A DNA stretch of 64,000 bases from Cohnella algarum (GTDB lineage: Bacteria > Bacillota > Bacilli > Paenibacillales > Paenibacillaceae). Location of the stretch: the NCBI RefSeq assembly GCF_016937515.1, contig NZ_JAFHKM010000002.1, positions 5,575,001 to 5,639,000 of the forward strand, in the 5' to 3' direction. The position numbers were made by a program, and so were the translations under genes. Positions 20,031 through 29,645 of this stretch are shown in pieces (the first letter of the stretch is position 1; each line of letters begins with the position of its first letter). The notes below the pieces were generated by a model. The model did not search any database. It was given only the letters and a program-made list of their open reading frames with translations, and had not been told where the DNA came from.

Positions 20031-20954
20031 TTGTTCAAGCTGTCCGTATTTACCGTGGCAACTCCCGATCTGGAGCCGGCCGAGCTGTGCGCCGTTGCCC
20101 GAGCCGCCGGAATCCAGGGCGTCGAATGGAGATGCAAAGAAACGCCTCCGGAACGAATGGCCGAGCCGCCTTCGTTCTGGGGCAACAACCGCTGTACGAT
20201 CCCGCCGGACGCTTCGGAGGAGCAGGCGGCGCGCATTCGCGACCTGGCATCGGCCAGCGGCCTGACGAATCTCGCCCTCGTACCGTATTTGACGTGCGGG
20301 GATGTCGAGGAGACCGAAGCGAGATTCCGTCTCGCCGCATCTCTCGGGTGCGGCATGGTCCGCATCGGGGTGCCCGCCTATAACGAGCGGGTCCGCTATC
20401 CGGAACAACTGGAGGCGGCGTATGCCTACATGGATCAGGTGGACGAGCTGGCCCGCGATTACGGCGTCAAAGCGCTCGTCGAGACGCATCACGGTACGAT
20501 CGCGGCGAGCGCGTCGGCGGCTTGGCGCCTCGTATCCCGATACTCGCCGGAACGTTTCGGGGTGCTGTACGATCCCGGCAACATGATTCACGAAGGAATG
20601 GAAGAATGGCGGCTTGGCGTCGAGGTTCTCGGCCCCTATCTTGCTCATGTGCACGTCAAAAATGCCGCCTGGGCGCAAGTCGCGCTCTCGGAGAGCGGCG
20701 AAACTATGCCCTTTGCGGCCGCCGCCTCCGGCGGCGAAGCCGAACCCGATCCGCTCGCGCCGGCAGAATGGAAATGCGACTGGCGGCCGATCGCAAGCGG
20801 TATCGTCCCGTGGAAGCGCGTGCTGTCCGCGCTGAAATCCGTCGGCTACGACGGCTGGCTTGGCGTCGAGGATTTTAGCCGAACGTACGGCTCGCGCGAG
20901 CTGCTTCAAACCTTCGTTCGGCAAATCCGCGCCTGGGAAGAGGAACGATCGTAA
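20031..20954 (+). CDS. Sugar phosphate isomerase/epimerase-like TIM barrel
   Basis: A 307-residue protein of the xylose-isomerase-like TIM-barrel superfamily (AP_endonuc_2). The classic metal tetrad is visible: Glu151 (VETHHGT), Asp181 (YDPGNM), His208 (HVHVKN) and Glu280 (LGVEDF). It likely isomerises or epimerises a free or phosphorylated sugar or inositol-type substrate, which cannot be named from sequence. The TTG at 20031 is chosen because GAAGGAG lies 10 bases upstream; a GTG at 20022 is too close to that site. It appears monocistronic. Confidence 0.82.
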   Translation: MFKLSVFTVATPDLEPAELCAVARAAGIQGVEWRCKETPPERMAEPPSFWGNNRCTIPPDASEEQAARIRDLASASGLTNLALVPYLTCGDVEETEARFRLAASLGCGMVRIGVPAYNERVRYPEQLEAAYAYMDQVDELARDYGVKALVETHHGTIAASASAAWRLVSRYSPERFGVLYDPGNMIHEGMEEWRLGVEVLGPYLAHVHVKNAAWAQVALSESGETMPFAAAASGGEAEPDPLAPAEWKCDWRPIASGIVPWKRVLSALKSVGYDGWLGVEDFSRTYGSRELLQTFVRQIRAWEEERS

Positions 20955-21079
20955 GCGACCCGGGAGCTGCACATTCCGCATACACGGTTCAGAATCTTTG
21001 CAAATCGATCTTTGCCAAATAGGCGTCGAGAGCCGAAAGGATCTGATATGCCGTCTGTATTCCCGGTTTAGTCCTTGAG

Positions 21080-22237
21080 TCAGGGACTGCGCGTGTCAAC
21101 CGATGGGCTGGGGGCTTTGCGCAAGTCCCCTTGAAGCACTTGCCGATAGTAGCCGAGAAGCTGCTCGGAGGGCTCGTCCCAGCCTACATGGCTCGCAAGT
21201 TCGGCAGCGCCGCGCGAAATTCGTTGCCGCAAATCGGCGTCGCCCGCGAGTCGATCGACCGCCTCCTTCATGCCTCTCGGCCGGTCCGCATCAAACAGCA
21301 CGCCCGTTACTCCGTCTTCGATCTGCTCGCACGTCGGGCCGCTGCGGCCGGCTACGACCGGAAGCCCGGACGCCATCGCTTCCAGGATGACAAGACCGAG
21401 CGTTTCGGTCGTGGACGGAAAAACGAAAAGGTCGGCCGAAGCGTAAGCTTGCGCCAGCTCCTCTCCGTGCATGAACCCGGCAAACACCGCATTCGTCCCT
21501 TGAAAATAGCGCTCCAAATAAGGACGATGCGGTCCGTCGCCGACAAGGGCAAGGCATGTGCCCGGGGAGCTTGCCAGCACTTCCCGAATCCGTTCGATGC
21601 CTTTTTCGGCGGCGAGCCTGCCGACATAGAGCAGGATGGTCGAAGCCGGCTTTCCTCCGGACAGGCGCAGACGCATGCTGTCCTTCCGATGCTGCGGCCC
21701 GAACCGCGCCGTGTCGACGCCTCGTTTCCACAGTCGGACGCTGCGGAATTTTTGCGCGATCAGCTCCTCCTGCACGGATTTGGAGGTGCACAAATTGAGG
21801 TCGGCGCGGTTGTGAAGCAGGCGAAGCCACGTCCACAAGATCGGCTTCAGAAACGGAAGCCGGTAATAATCGGCGTATTTCGGGATTTGTGTATGGTAAG
21901 AGGCGACCAAGGGCAAGCGCAGCTTGCGGCCATAATAAATTCCCGCCACCCCCAACACGGCCGGGTTCACGACATGCAGCAGGTCTGGCTGAATTCGGCG
22001 CAGGATGGCGCCGACCCGGCGGCTGGGCATCGCCAGCTCCTTGTCGGGATACAAAAAGAAGGGACGGGCGGGAATGCCTTCGACTTTTATGCCGTCATAT
22101 TCGCTTATCCCAAGGTCGGGCGCGATGACCGTAATCTGATTCCCCTGATCCCGAAGCCAGCGGACGGTCGCGAGGAGACGGGTCACGATGCCATCCGTCG
22201 AGGGGAGGAACGTTTCGGTCACGATGGCGATCTTCAT
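21080..22237 (-). CDS. sqdX: Glycosyltransferase, SqdX/SQD2-like sulfoquinovosyl transferase candidate
   Basis: A 385-residue GT4-type glycosyltransferase with the two-Rossmann GT-B fold. The N-terminus MKIAIVTETFLPSTDGIVTR matches SQD2/SqdX-type enzymes, and the C-terminal half has the nucleotide-sugar EX7E element (PSTTETLGLVILEAMASG). Its gene starts 18 bp after the stop of a UDP-sulfoquinovose synthase, so the natural role is transfer of sulfoquinovose to diacylglycerol, giving the sulfolipid SQDG. The same N-terminus is also seen in mannosyltransferases, so the assignment rests on context. ATG 22237 follows GAAAGGAGGAAG. Confidence 0.72.
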   Translation of the reverse strand: MKIAIVTETFLPSTDGIVTRLLATVRWLRDQGNQITVIAPDLGISEYDGIKVEGIPARPFFLYPDKELAMPSRRVGAILRRIQPDLLHVVNPAVLGVAGIYYGRKLRLPLVASYHTQIPKYADYYRLPFLKPILWTWLRLLHNRADLNLCTSKSVQEELIAQKFRSVRLWKRGVDTARFGPQHRKDSMRLRLSGGKPASTILLYVGRLAAEKGIERIREVLASSPGTCLALVGDGPHRPYLERYFQGTNAVFAGFMHGEELAQAYASADLFVFPSTTETLGLVILEAMASGLPVVAGRSGPTCEQIEDGVTGVLFDADRPRGMKEAVDRLAGDADLRQRISRGAAELASHVGWDEPSEQLLGYYRQVLQGDLRKAPSPSVDTRSP

Positions 22238-22255
22238 CCGCGCTTCCTCCTTTCG

Positions 22256-23449
<1,194 letters not shown>

Positions 23450-23527
23450 TCATTAGCGTAACATTCGATTATTAAATGCAGATGAAATCAGGCGGAACGG
23501 CGTTCTGAACGTTTGAGACTTCGGATA

Positions 23528-24013
23528 TCAAGTTTCGATTCGAAGCCGCTCCAACCGATAGTCTTCGACGAACACGGCGTCTCGGTTGTCTCCCGTCAGA
23601 TAGCTTATTAGTTGAGGCGCAATATTGGGGATAAGCAAAACGGAATCCAGCTCCGTGACGGGAACCCACTTTACCGCGGACTGAAGCGGGTCCGGCAGCG
23701 GCGGCAGCTTTGGCTCCGAGCCTTCTTTCAGAGCGCATTCGAAAATGAGATGGAGACCATGTTTTTCATCGCGCCCGTAATCGCCGGACTGCTTATGCGG
23801 AGCCATTTCGTACACGAGCGCAAGCCGCCCAACCTCCACTTCCGCGGTCGTTTCTTCCCGTATTTCCCGCGCGACGCCTTCGACGATCGTTTCCCCCGGC
23901 TCCAGTCCTCCTCCCGGCAAATTATAATGAACGCCGTTATCGTCGTATTCGACCAGCAAGACGGCATCCTTTTTGACGATCAATCCCGTACAGCGAATTC
24001 TGACATGCGGCAA
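23528..24013 (-). CDS. Nudix hydrolase
   Basis: A 161-residue protein with a Nudix box at about residues 38-60, reading GGGLEPGETIVEGVAREIRE then ET; the final Gly of the consensus is replaced by Ala. Nudix enzymes hydrolyse nucleoside diphosphates linked to another group; the substrate here is unknown. The TTG at 24013 is chosen since AGGAGGTG lies 8 bases upstream; a longer frame to 24037 adds only unconserved residues. It precedes the sulfolipid genes on the same strand by 124 bp, probably with its own promoter. Confidence 0.85.
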   Translation of the reverse strand: MPHVRIRCTGLIVKKDAVLLVEYDDNGVHYNLPGGGLEPGETIVEGVAREIREETTAEVEVGRLALVYEMAPHKQSGDYGRDEKHGLHLIFECALKEGSEPKLPPLPDPLQSAVKWVPVTELDSVLLIPNIAPQLISYLTGDNRDAVFVEDYRLERLRIET

Positions 24014-24056
24014 TTTAGCACCTCCTAACTTATCCACATCGGTTGAGAACGGGACG

Positions 24057-24698
24057 TCAAGACGATTTGAACGGAGAATCCGCCAAATATTCGTTCGCTT
24101 GGCGAATAGACGCTTTCACAACGGTCAGCGTTTCGGAATTACGGACGACTTCCTCGTATATGGCGTCCTGCTTACGCTCGATACGGTCAAGACGCATATC
24201 CATACTGTCCAGTCGCGTGTCCACGCTGTCTAAACGCATATCCATACTGTCCAGTCGCGTGTCCACGCTGTCTAAACGCATATCCATACTGTCCAGTCGC
24301 GTGTCCACACTGTCTAGACGCATATCCATGCTATCCAGTCGCGTGTCCACGCTGTCTAAACGCATATCCATGCTATCCAGTCGCGTGTCCACGCTGTCTA
24401 AACGCATATCCATACTGTCCAGTCGCGTGTCCACGCTGTCTAAACGCATATCCATCTCATCGAAACGTCGATAAACTTCTCCGCGAAAGGATGTTATGTC
24501 CTCTTCCATCGAAATCATGCGACTTTCCATCGAAATCATGCGACTTTCCATCGAAATCATGCGGCTATCCATCGAAATCATGCGGCTATCCATCGAAACG
24601 AATTGGCTATTCATCGTTTCCATGCTGCAGTCGAGCGAATCCATCCGGCCGCCCAGCTTTTTCACTTCGTCTAGCACCTGGATCAGCAAGTGTTCCAA
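24057..24698 (-). CDS. Tandem-repeat coiled-coil protein
   Basis: A 213-residue, probably all-helical protein. From the N-terminus there is a short head (LLIQVLDEVKKLGGRMDSLD), then a 7-residue repeat (MESRMIS/MDSRMIS, about 4-5 copies), a short hinge, and six identical 14-residue repeats (MDMRLDSVDTRLDS). A C-terminal segment, LDRIERKQDAIYEEVVRNSE, follows. Heptad spacing suggests a long rod-like coiled coil. No transmembrane segment is present, and I do not recognise a family function. The TTG at 24698 follows AGGGGGAT; an upstream ATG frame to 24815 is low quality. Confidence 0.75.
   Translation of the reverse strand: MEHLLIQVLDEVKKLGGRMDSLDCSMETMNSQFVSMDSRMISMDSRMISMESRMISMESRMISMEEDITSFRGEVYRRFDEMDMRLDSVDTRLDSMDMRLDSVDTRLDSMDMRLDSVDTRLDSMDMRLDSVDTRLDSMDMRLDSVDTRLDSMDMRLDSVDTRLDSMDMRLDRIERKQDAIYEEVVRNSETLTVVKASIRQANEYLADSPFKSS
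24193..24444. repeat. 42-bp tandem repeat, six copies, inside the coiled-coil gene
   Basis: Units start at 24193, 24235, 24277, 24319, 24361 and 24403, with a partial seventh at 24445. The consensus begins CGCATATCCATACTGTCCAG. The copies are almost identical at DNA level (single base changes such as T/C at the same two positions), which implies recent expansion and length variability between strains. Confidence 0.95.
24506..24610. repeat. 21-bp tandem repeat, four copies plus a degenerate fifth
   Basis: Units start at 24506, 24527, 24548 and 24569, with a fifth diverged unit at 24590. Consensus CCATCGAAATCATGCGRCTW (plus one base). It encodes the MESRMIS heptads of the coiled-coil protein. 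Confidence 0.92.
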
Positions 24699-24891
24699 CC
24701 GGATCCCCCTATTCGGAATACAAGGACTTCTTCGCTCCGCGGCTTTTGACAACAAAAGCACCCCAGCAAAGCAACACGCCGCGTGTTTGGCTTTGTAAGG
24801 GTGCTTCCCGAACATCTTTTCCTATATTATGATGAACCTTCGTTTTTTTGTCAATGCGGATTTAGGCGGTTCGATTTAGCGTCCCAAAGCG

Positions 24892-25245
24892 CTATTTTCC
24901 GGTTCGCGCGGCCAGGACGCATTGCCGGACGATTTGCTCGTCGGTCATCGAGCTCATTTCCGCGTACCGAATCGTCGTTTCGTTGACCAATTTTTCGGTA
25001 TCGTTTTGACCGATCAGCACTTTGGCAAGCTTGGATAAAAATTTCCGTTTAGCGTACACGCGTACTGCCAGCGTACGCTGCCTTCCGTCCCAAATGACCC
25101 GCACGAGTTTGTCCGTGCCGTCAAATACGGCGTAACGCGTATCGGAAAGTTGGGGCTGATGCTGCTGTTTCGTTTTTTGAAAACCTTGCGGAGCGAGCTC
25201 CGAACCGATTTCCTGCAAGATAAGCTCGAACAAGGGCTCTGTCAT
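24892..25245 (-). CDS. Hypothetical protein, 117 residues
   Basis: A soluble 117-residue protein starting MTEPLFELILQEIGSELAPQ. Residues 30-75 show a beta-rich, basic central part (AVRVYAKRKFLSKLAKVLIG) and the C-terminus is helical. I recognise no family. The ATG at 25245 is preceded by AAAGGTGA, so it is very likely translated. It lies between the repeat protein and a pair of small membrane-protein genes, all on the minus strand. Confidence 0.6.
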   Translation of the reverse strand: MTEPLFELILQEIGSELAPQGFQKTKQQHQPQLSDTRYAVFDGTDKLVRVIWDGRQRTLAVRVYAKRKFLSKLAKVLIGQNDTEKLVNETTIRYAEMSSMTDEQIVRQCVLAARTGK

Positions 25246-25292
25246 TACGAAATCACCTTTCGTCTTTATGCGTTACATATGCATTCATCTAA

Positions 25293-25822
25293 TCAGTTAG
25301 CCGTACGTTCAAGCACGGCTTTGTTTCCGACCATGTTCGGCGTTAATCCCAATTTTCTCAGTCGTACGTACACTTGATCGTTCACGGAAAATAAGTCCGC
25401 GCCATTGTAATACGAGTAAGAGCAATGAAGCGTTTCAGGCCTCGCGTCCGGCAAAGAGAACGTATAAGCGCTTCCCTCCTGACTCAGGTAGCTGTAGAAA
25501 ACTTTGGCTCGAATATAATATTCGCCATCCAGCAGCGGAAGCGGATACGGGATTTCATTGTTCGGGTAAACTTCAAAATGAGGCGAGTCGACGGAAAAGG
25601 CCGGGGATTTATGCAAGATCGCGAGCAGTTGGCTCGTTGTGAAAGGAATATGCAGCGCCTGATTGTGCAACGGTTCGACCAGCTTGATGATTCTGGATAA
25701 TGCCAGCAGCGTTAGGCCGCAAAATAGTCCCCGAAGATCAAGACCAAATTTTTGCCCGCCAATCCCAATAACAGACCGAAGCCTAGCAAAACGAAGCCCA
25801 TTACGTTTAAAGCGCTTCTCAA
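25293..25822 (-). pseudogene. Small membrane protein gene with a one-base frame break
   Basis: From TTG 25822 the frame reads MRSALNVMGFVLLGFGLLLG then LAGKNLVLIFG, a clear membrane helix, but it stops soon after a C4 run (G4 on the coding strand) at 25729-25732. The overlapping frame continues with GLFCGLTLLALSRIIKLVEP, a second helix, and then a soluble domain of about 130 residues ending near 25293. Inserting one G joins the two into one sensible two-helix membrane protein. The soluble domain (FEVYPNNEIPYPLPLLDGEYY) is not one I recognise. It follows the 25841-26125 gene by 18 bp, so the two form an operon. Confidence 0.7.
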
Positions 25823-25840
25823 CCATCCCGCCCCCAGCTT

Positions 25841-26125
25841 TTATCGTCTTTTCCGAAGTACTTTTATCCATAGCAATCGGATCGAATAATAGATAACGAA
25901 AAACAGGAAAAACCAAAGGGCAAATCTCCCCCAATCGAACGGCCGGTTCCACGCGATCACAACGCGGCCGGAAAGTTGGGTTATCTCTTCATAATCATAA
26001 AACAAGCCCGGCTTATAGGATTTTGTCAAAAGATATCCACGTATTGCCAAGCAAACCGCCAATAGGACGACAGCCAAAACCGAGACGATCGCCGATTCGA
26101 ACATCAGCTTCACTTCTTTTCTCAT
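25841..26125 (-). CDS. Small two-helix membrane protein
   Basis: A 94-residue protein with hydrophobic segments at about residues 9-28 and 63-85, and a short external loop (YDYEEITQLSGRVVIAWNRP). The end is strongly basic (KVLRKRR), suggesting N-in/C-in orientation. ATG 26125 has GGAGGGGG upstream. It is followed after 18 bp by another small membrane-protein gene (25293-25822). I do not recognise the family. Confidence 0.62.
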   Translation of the reverse strand: MRKEVKLMFESAIVSVLAVVLLAVCLAIRGYLLTKSYKPGLFYDYEEITQLSGRVVIAWNRPFDWGRFALWFFLFFVIYYSIRLLWIKVLRKRR

Positions 26126-26178
26126 GACCGCCAACCCCCTCCACTCTCGCACGTTTGCAGGCGAGCGGACCCGGGACG

Positions 26179-26832
26179 TTATCCGGACGCCAAAAAATCG
26201 AGCAACTGGCCGATATGATCGATTTTGCCGTCCGGTTCGACGCCGGATTCCCTCATTTTGGCGATATCGGTCCCATACGCGACAAACCGGATGCCCGCCT
26301 CCTGCGCCCCCTTGCCGTCGATCCAGGAGTCGCCGACGGAAATCCACTCCGAAGCCGGTATATCCGGATAACTTTCGAGAACGTAGACAAAACCGTCGGG
26401 CGACGGCTTCAGCATGGCCATTCGTTCCCGGCCCGCAACGAGATCGAAAAAAGAGAGAATGCCGTTTTCGGCCAATGCGGCACGCGCCGCTTCCTCCGAG
26501 TTGTTCGTGACGACCGTCAAACGATAGCAGCCGACGAGTCCGTTGAGCAGTTCCCTGACGCCCGGCTCCAATTCGGCGCCGGCCATCCCCTTCACCTCGT
26601 GCTTCCTGACGATCGCCCAGGTTTCCTCTTCCAGTTCTTTCGTCAACCGGCCCGTCTGACGAGCCTGCCGAATTAGCGTCGAAGACGTCTCCCGCTGGAA
26701 CGCACAATCCTCGTCCAGAAGCCGGTGGCCGGCCAAAAAAGCGTAAATCTCCCGCTTCATCTCCGGAAAATCGATGGCCGAGCGAAGCAGCGTATTGTCC
26801 ATATCGAACATAATGCCTTTTATCCGATGCAT
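26179..26832 (-). CDS. HAD-family phosphatase
   Basis: A 217-residue haloacid-dehalogenase-type hydrolase. Motif I is FDMDNTLL (nucleophile Asp near residue 9), with a helical cap region at about 20-90, motif II VVTNNS, motif III Lys before PSPDG, and motif IV SVGDSWIDG. It most likely removes phosphate from a small metabolite (phosphoglycolate-phosphatase-like). ATG 26832 follows CAAGGAGACACA. It is separate from the small membrane genes downstream by about 50 bp. Confidence 0.88.
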   Translation of the reverse strand: MHRIKGIMFDMDNTLLRSAIDFPEMKREIYAFLAGHRLLDEDCAFQRETSSTLIRQARQTGRLTKELEEETWAIVRKHEVKGMAGAELEPGVRELLNGLVGCYRLTVVTNNSEEAARAALAENGILSFFDLVAGRERMAMLKPSPDGFVYVLESYPDIPASEWISVGDSWIDGKGAQEAGIRFVAYGTDIAKMRESGVEPDGKIDHIGQLLDFLASG

Positions 26833-26932
26833 TGTGTCTCCTTGCGATCCGAGATCCGGTTTTTTTCCATCCTTGTCCTTTATCATAGCATAATCGGGAC
26901 CTGGAAAAACGGGAGAGTTTCATCTTCAAAGT

Positions 26933-26961
26933 AAAAAGGCCAGCCGGATATCCGGATGACC
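26933..26961 (-). terminator. Imperfect terminator hairpin after the MBL-fold hydrolase
   Basis: A 12-bp imperfect inverted repeat (26938-26949 against 26950-26961, 10 of 12 matches) abuts T5 on the minus strand (A5 at 26933-26937). Confidence 0.55.
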
Positions 26962-26992
26962 CCGATTCAAGCGAATCATTTTCGCAAGTAGC

Positions 26993-27838
26993 CTAGTGCT
27001 TTACATATTTCCCATAGTCGGGTACGGCGACCGAATCGAATTCCTCGGCCAATTTTCGCAGACTCTCTGCCAGTCGCTCGCCTTCCATCGGCATGCCGTG
27101 ACCGGCAATGGCCGATTGCGGTTGAAGATCCCGCAGCTTGCGCACGGATTGGCGGGCAGCCTCCCAATCGGTCGTCAAATATCTTGGGGGGCCGCTCATG
27201 TCCGGCTGCTGTGTAAATACGTTCAAGAGCGAATCCTGGCGAACCGTCACGAACGCGTCTCCCGCGACCAAAGCGCGGTCCCGCTCCCGGAACAGCGAGA
27301 TATGCCCCGGCGTATGACCGGGAGTATGAATCCATCGCCACTCCGGAAGCACGGGAATCGATCCGTCCATCGGCAGGTTTTCGACCCGGGTTCCCAGATT
27401 TACGGGTTCTACGGGAAAAAGAGAGGACAGCTTGGCGACCAGCCCGCCTTCGACGGCCGGATCGGGCGGAGGGTACGATTGCCGTCCCGTCAAAAAAGGC
27501 ATTTCCAGTTCATGCGCATAAACCGGAACATCCCACTCGTCGAGCAGTTCGACGATCGCGCCGACATGATCGAAATGGCCATGGGTCAAAACGATCCCTT
27601 GCGGCTTGGCGTTTTCCCCGAATCGCCGTTGGCAGGCCGCCCGAATTTGGGCCGCCGATTGCGGCATTCCCGCATCCGCCAGCACCCACTCGCCGCCCGG
27701 CTTCCCGATGAAAACGACGTTGACGATCTGGACCGTTTCGCAAAACAGATCCGGCCCGACCTCCAGGCCCGTTCCGTTTTTTATAGACGTAAAAGGCAAA
27801 AAGCGGTAGTCCTCGCCGTATGACATTTCCTTATCCAT
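26993..27838 (-). CDS. MBL-fold metallo-hydrolase
   Basis: A 281-residue metallo-beta-lactamase-fold protein. The zinc-binding motif THGHFDHVG lies near residue 85, further ligand His residues are in HTPGHTPGH near 170 and AGDAF near 190, and a final His is in AGHGMPMEG near 243. The spacing is that of glyoxalase-II-like hydrolases; the substrate is not evident. ATG 27838 is preceded by AAAGGGGGAAAC. The 211 bp upstream (to 28050) form a divergent promoter region with the secreted WGxxGxxG protein. Confidence 0.88.
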   Translation of the reverse strand: MDKEMSYGEDYRFLPFTSIKNGTGLEVGPDLFCETVQIVNVVFIGKPGGEWVLADAGMPQSAAQIRAACQRRFGENAKPQGIVLTHGHFDHVGAIVELLDEWDVPVYAHELEMPFLTGRQSYPPPDPAVEGGLVAKLSSLFPVEPVNLGTRVENLPMDGSIPVLPEWRWIHTPGHTPGHISLFRERDRALVAGDAFVTVRQDSLLNVFTQQPDMSGPPRYLTTDWEAARQSVRKLRDLQPQSAIAGHGMPMEGERLAESLRKLAEEFDSVAVPDYGKYVKH

Positions 27839-28049
27839 TTATGTTTCCCCCTTTTGCAGCCCTTCCCCGTTCGCTCGGGTCCGCAAACGATTTTCGCCCG
27901 TTTATCGTCCCCTTTCGCTCCGGTTGTTATCCTTTCCGGATCGACAATAAATTGGAAGGAGTTTCGAAAAGGCTGCGATACATAAGTGAGCGAAAAAGAC
28001 GAAATCTTAATGCAAGGAACAAATAAAAACAAGTAGGTGGAGACGACAG

Positions 28050-28439
28050 ATGAACAAAAAGGTGGCAAGCGGCCTGATGGTGGCCGGTATTTCCCTGATG
28101 CTGACGGTTCCTGCAGTCGCGGAAGGAACGACTCATTCGATGGGCACCAACGGCACGATGACTAGACCGGGAGTCCATGGTACCTACACGGGAACCGGAA
28201 CCGGCGCGGGAACGGTCGTTCCGAATACCGGCTATACCGGCACGACCGTGCCGGGCAACGGCTATACGACCAGAGGGACGACGAACGGCACGGCGAACGA
28301 CGGCTTTGCGAACGGCGGAAATTACCGGACGAGAGCTGCCGCAAACCGCGCCGGGAACAACTGGGGATGGCTTGGTTTGCTCGGATTGTTCGGCTTGCTC
28401 GGCATGCGCAGCCGCAATCCCGAGCGGGATCGCACGTAA
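28050..28439 (+). CDS. Secreted WGxxGxxG-type C-terminal anchor protein
   Basis: A 129-residue exported protein. Residues 1-24 are a signal peptide (MNKKVASGLMVAGISLMLTV ending PAVA). The middle is low-complexity and rich in Gly, Thr and Asn (GTYTGTGTGAGTVVPNTGYT). The last 25 residues, NNWGWLGLLGLFGLLGMRSR then NPERD, match the WGxxGxxG C-terminal signal seen in Gram-positive surface proteins: a short helix followed by a basic tail. The start ATG has AGGTGGAG upstream. Transport is certain enough; the function is not known. Confidence 0.8.
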   Translation: MNKKVASGLMVAGISLMLTVPAVAEGTTHSMGTNGTMTRPGVHGTYTGTGTGAGTVVPNTGYTGTTVPGNGYTTRGTTNGTANDGFANGGNYRTRAAANRAGNNWGWLGLLGLFGLLGMRSRNPERDRT

Positions 28440-28460
28440 ACGTCAATCAATAACGGATGA

Positions 28461-28498
28461 AAGAACACCTCCCGATCCGTCGATTCGGGGGTGTTCTT
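28461..28498 (+). terminator. Hairpin after the WGxxGxxG gene
   Basis: Arms AAGAACACC(T)CCCGA and TCGGGGGTGTTCTT form a 14-bp stem with one bulged base. There is no good T-run, so it may be a weak terminator or an attenuator before the next gene, whose ATG is at 28521. Confidence 0.5.
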
Positions 28499-28520
28499 GC
28501 GAAAAACAAGGAGGATCGTG

Positions 28521-29645
28521 ATGACGAAACGGATTTTTCCGTTGCTTGTGTCGGCTGCGATTTTTTTCGGTTTTCCGCCGGCATCGTCGCTTCATGCGCA
28601 AAGTTCCGAAACGCGTGCGGCAAGCGTCGCGTTGAGCGTGCGCACAAGTCCCGAAGCCGCATTCGCGACCCGGCTCGAACTGAGCGATCGCGATTTAGCC
28701 GAAGCGCTGAAGCATGCGGCCGCCGCGGAAACGGAATTTGCTCCGCTTTTAACGGACGTTTATGTAGAGACGGAAGTTTCGCTTCCGATGGCGTTGCGTT
28801 TGGACATAACCGGAAATTTATGGAGCGATGCCGAAGGAAAGCGGTTCCTCCTTCCGGAGAAATGGTCGGACAAGCTGCGCAACGAAGCCCTGAAGCTTCG
28901 GCAACGCCACTACGGCGAGCTTCTTTCATGGGAAGAAGCCAAATCGTTCTTCCCGCTTAAGAGCACTTTTCAAGTTCGGGACGCGGAAACCGGTTTGACG
29001 TTTCGGGTTCAACGCCGCGCCGGACGAACGCATGCAGACGTACAGCCTTTGACCAGGGAAGACACGGCCGTCATGAAAAAAATATATCAAAACCGCTGGA
29101 GCTGGAAACGGAAAGCCGTCATCGTCTCCGCGAACGGCCGAAATGTCGCAGCTTCGATGAACGGCATGCCGCACGGCGGCGACGGCATTCCCGAAAACGG
29201 CTTTTCCGGCCATTTCTGCATCCATTTTTTGCACAGCACGACGCAGCGGTCCGACTCCCCTGACCCCGCCCACCAATTGATGATTCTCAAAGCCGCTGGG
29301 CGGTTGCGGCCGTATTTCGAATCGTCCGGGCCCGCCTTGCTTGCCCAAAGCATGATCGAGGCGGCGAACCATCGGGAAGCGGAAATCGTCCGGCTTCTGA
29401 CCGAGGGAATGCCGAAGGAACGCTCTTCGTCCCTCATTCGGGAATTGAATGCCGTGACCGCCATTCGGACGGAGGACGCCGGGCCGAAGGAGACGGAAGA
29501 CGGCGCGCTGAACGCCTGTGCCGAATGGAAAGCCGTCGTGTACCGCAATCGCGAAAAATCGGACCTCGTGTTCCGTTTCGCCTATTTCCGGCAGTCGCCG
29601 TTATCGCCTTGGCGCCTGCGGGAGATGACCGCGGATCCCGCCTAA
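28521..29645 (+). CDS. Secreted protein with an H-HFCIH motif, unknown function
   Basis: A 374-residue exported protein, signal peptide residues 1-26. Residues about 155-260 carry a region with HADVQPLTREDTAVMKKIYQ, then MPHGGDG (His218, Asp221) and GHFCIHFLHS (His231, Cys233, His235). The HGD plus HxCxH arrangement recalls the active site of YkuD-type L,D-transpeptidases (a Cys followed by His), so a cell-wall role is possible; this is inference, and I know of no named family. The C-terminal 100 residues look helical. ATG 28521 follows AAGGAGGATCGTG. It is next to the WGxxGxxG secreted protein. Confidence 0.7.
   Translation: MTKRIFPLLVSAAIFFGFPPASSLHAQSSETRAASVALSVRTSPEAAFATRLELSDRDLAEALKHAAAAETEFAPLLTDVYVETEVSLPMALRLDITGNLWSDAEGKRFLLPEKWSDKLRNEALKLRQRHYGELLSWEEAKSFFPLKSTFQVRDAETGLTFRVQRRAGRTHADVQPLTREDTAVMKKIYQNRWSWKRKAVIVSANGRNVAASMNGMPHGGDGIPENGFSGHFCIHFLHSTTQRSDSPDPAHQLMILKAAGRLRPYFESSGPALLAQSMIEAANHREAEIVRLLTEGMPKERSSSLIRELNAVTAIRTEDAGPKETEDGALNACAEWKAVVYRNREKSDLVFRFAYFRQSPLSPWRLREMTADPA

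Noticed and set aside
21070..21089. Terminator after the sulfolipid genes
   Set aside because: A 5-bp stem AGTCC/GGACT without a T-run is too weak.
24043..24474. Plus-strand open frame across the 42-bp repeats
   Set aside because: The repeat has no stop in this frame either, but the product is a simple Ser/Leu/Arg repeat with no ribosome site and no conserved flanks.
24193..24610. CRISPR array
   Set aside because: The repeats are back to back with no unique spacers, and code for protein.
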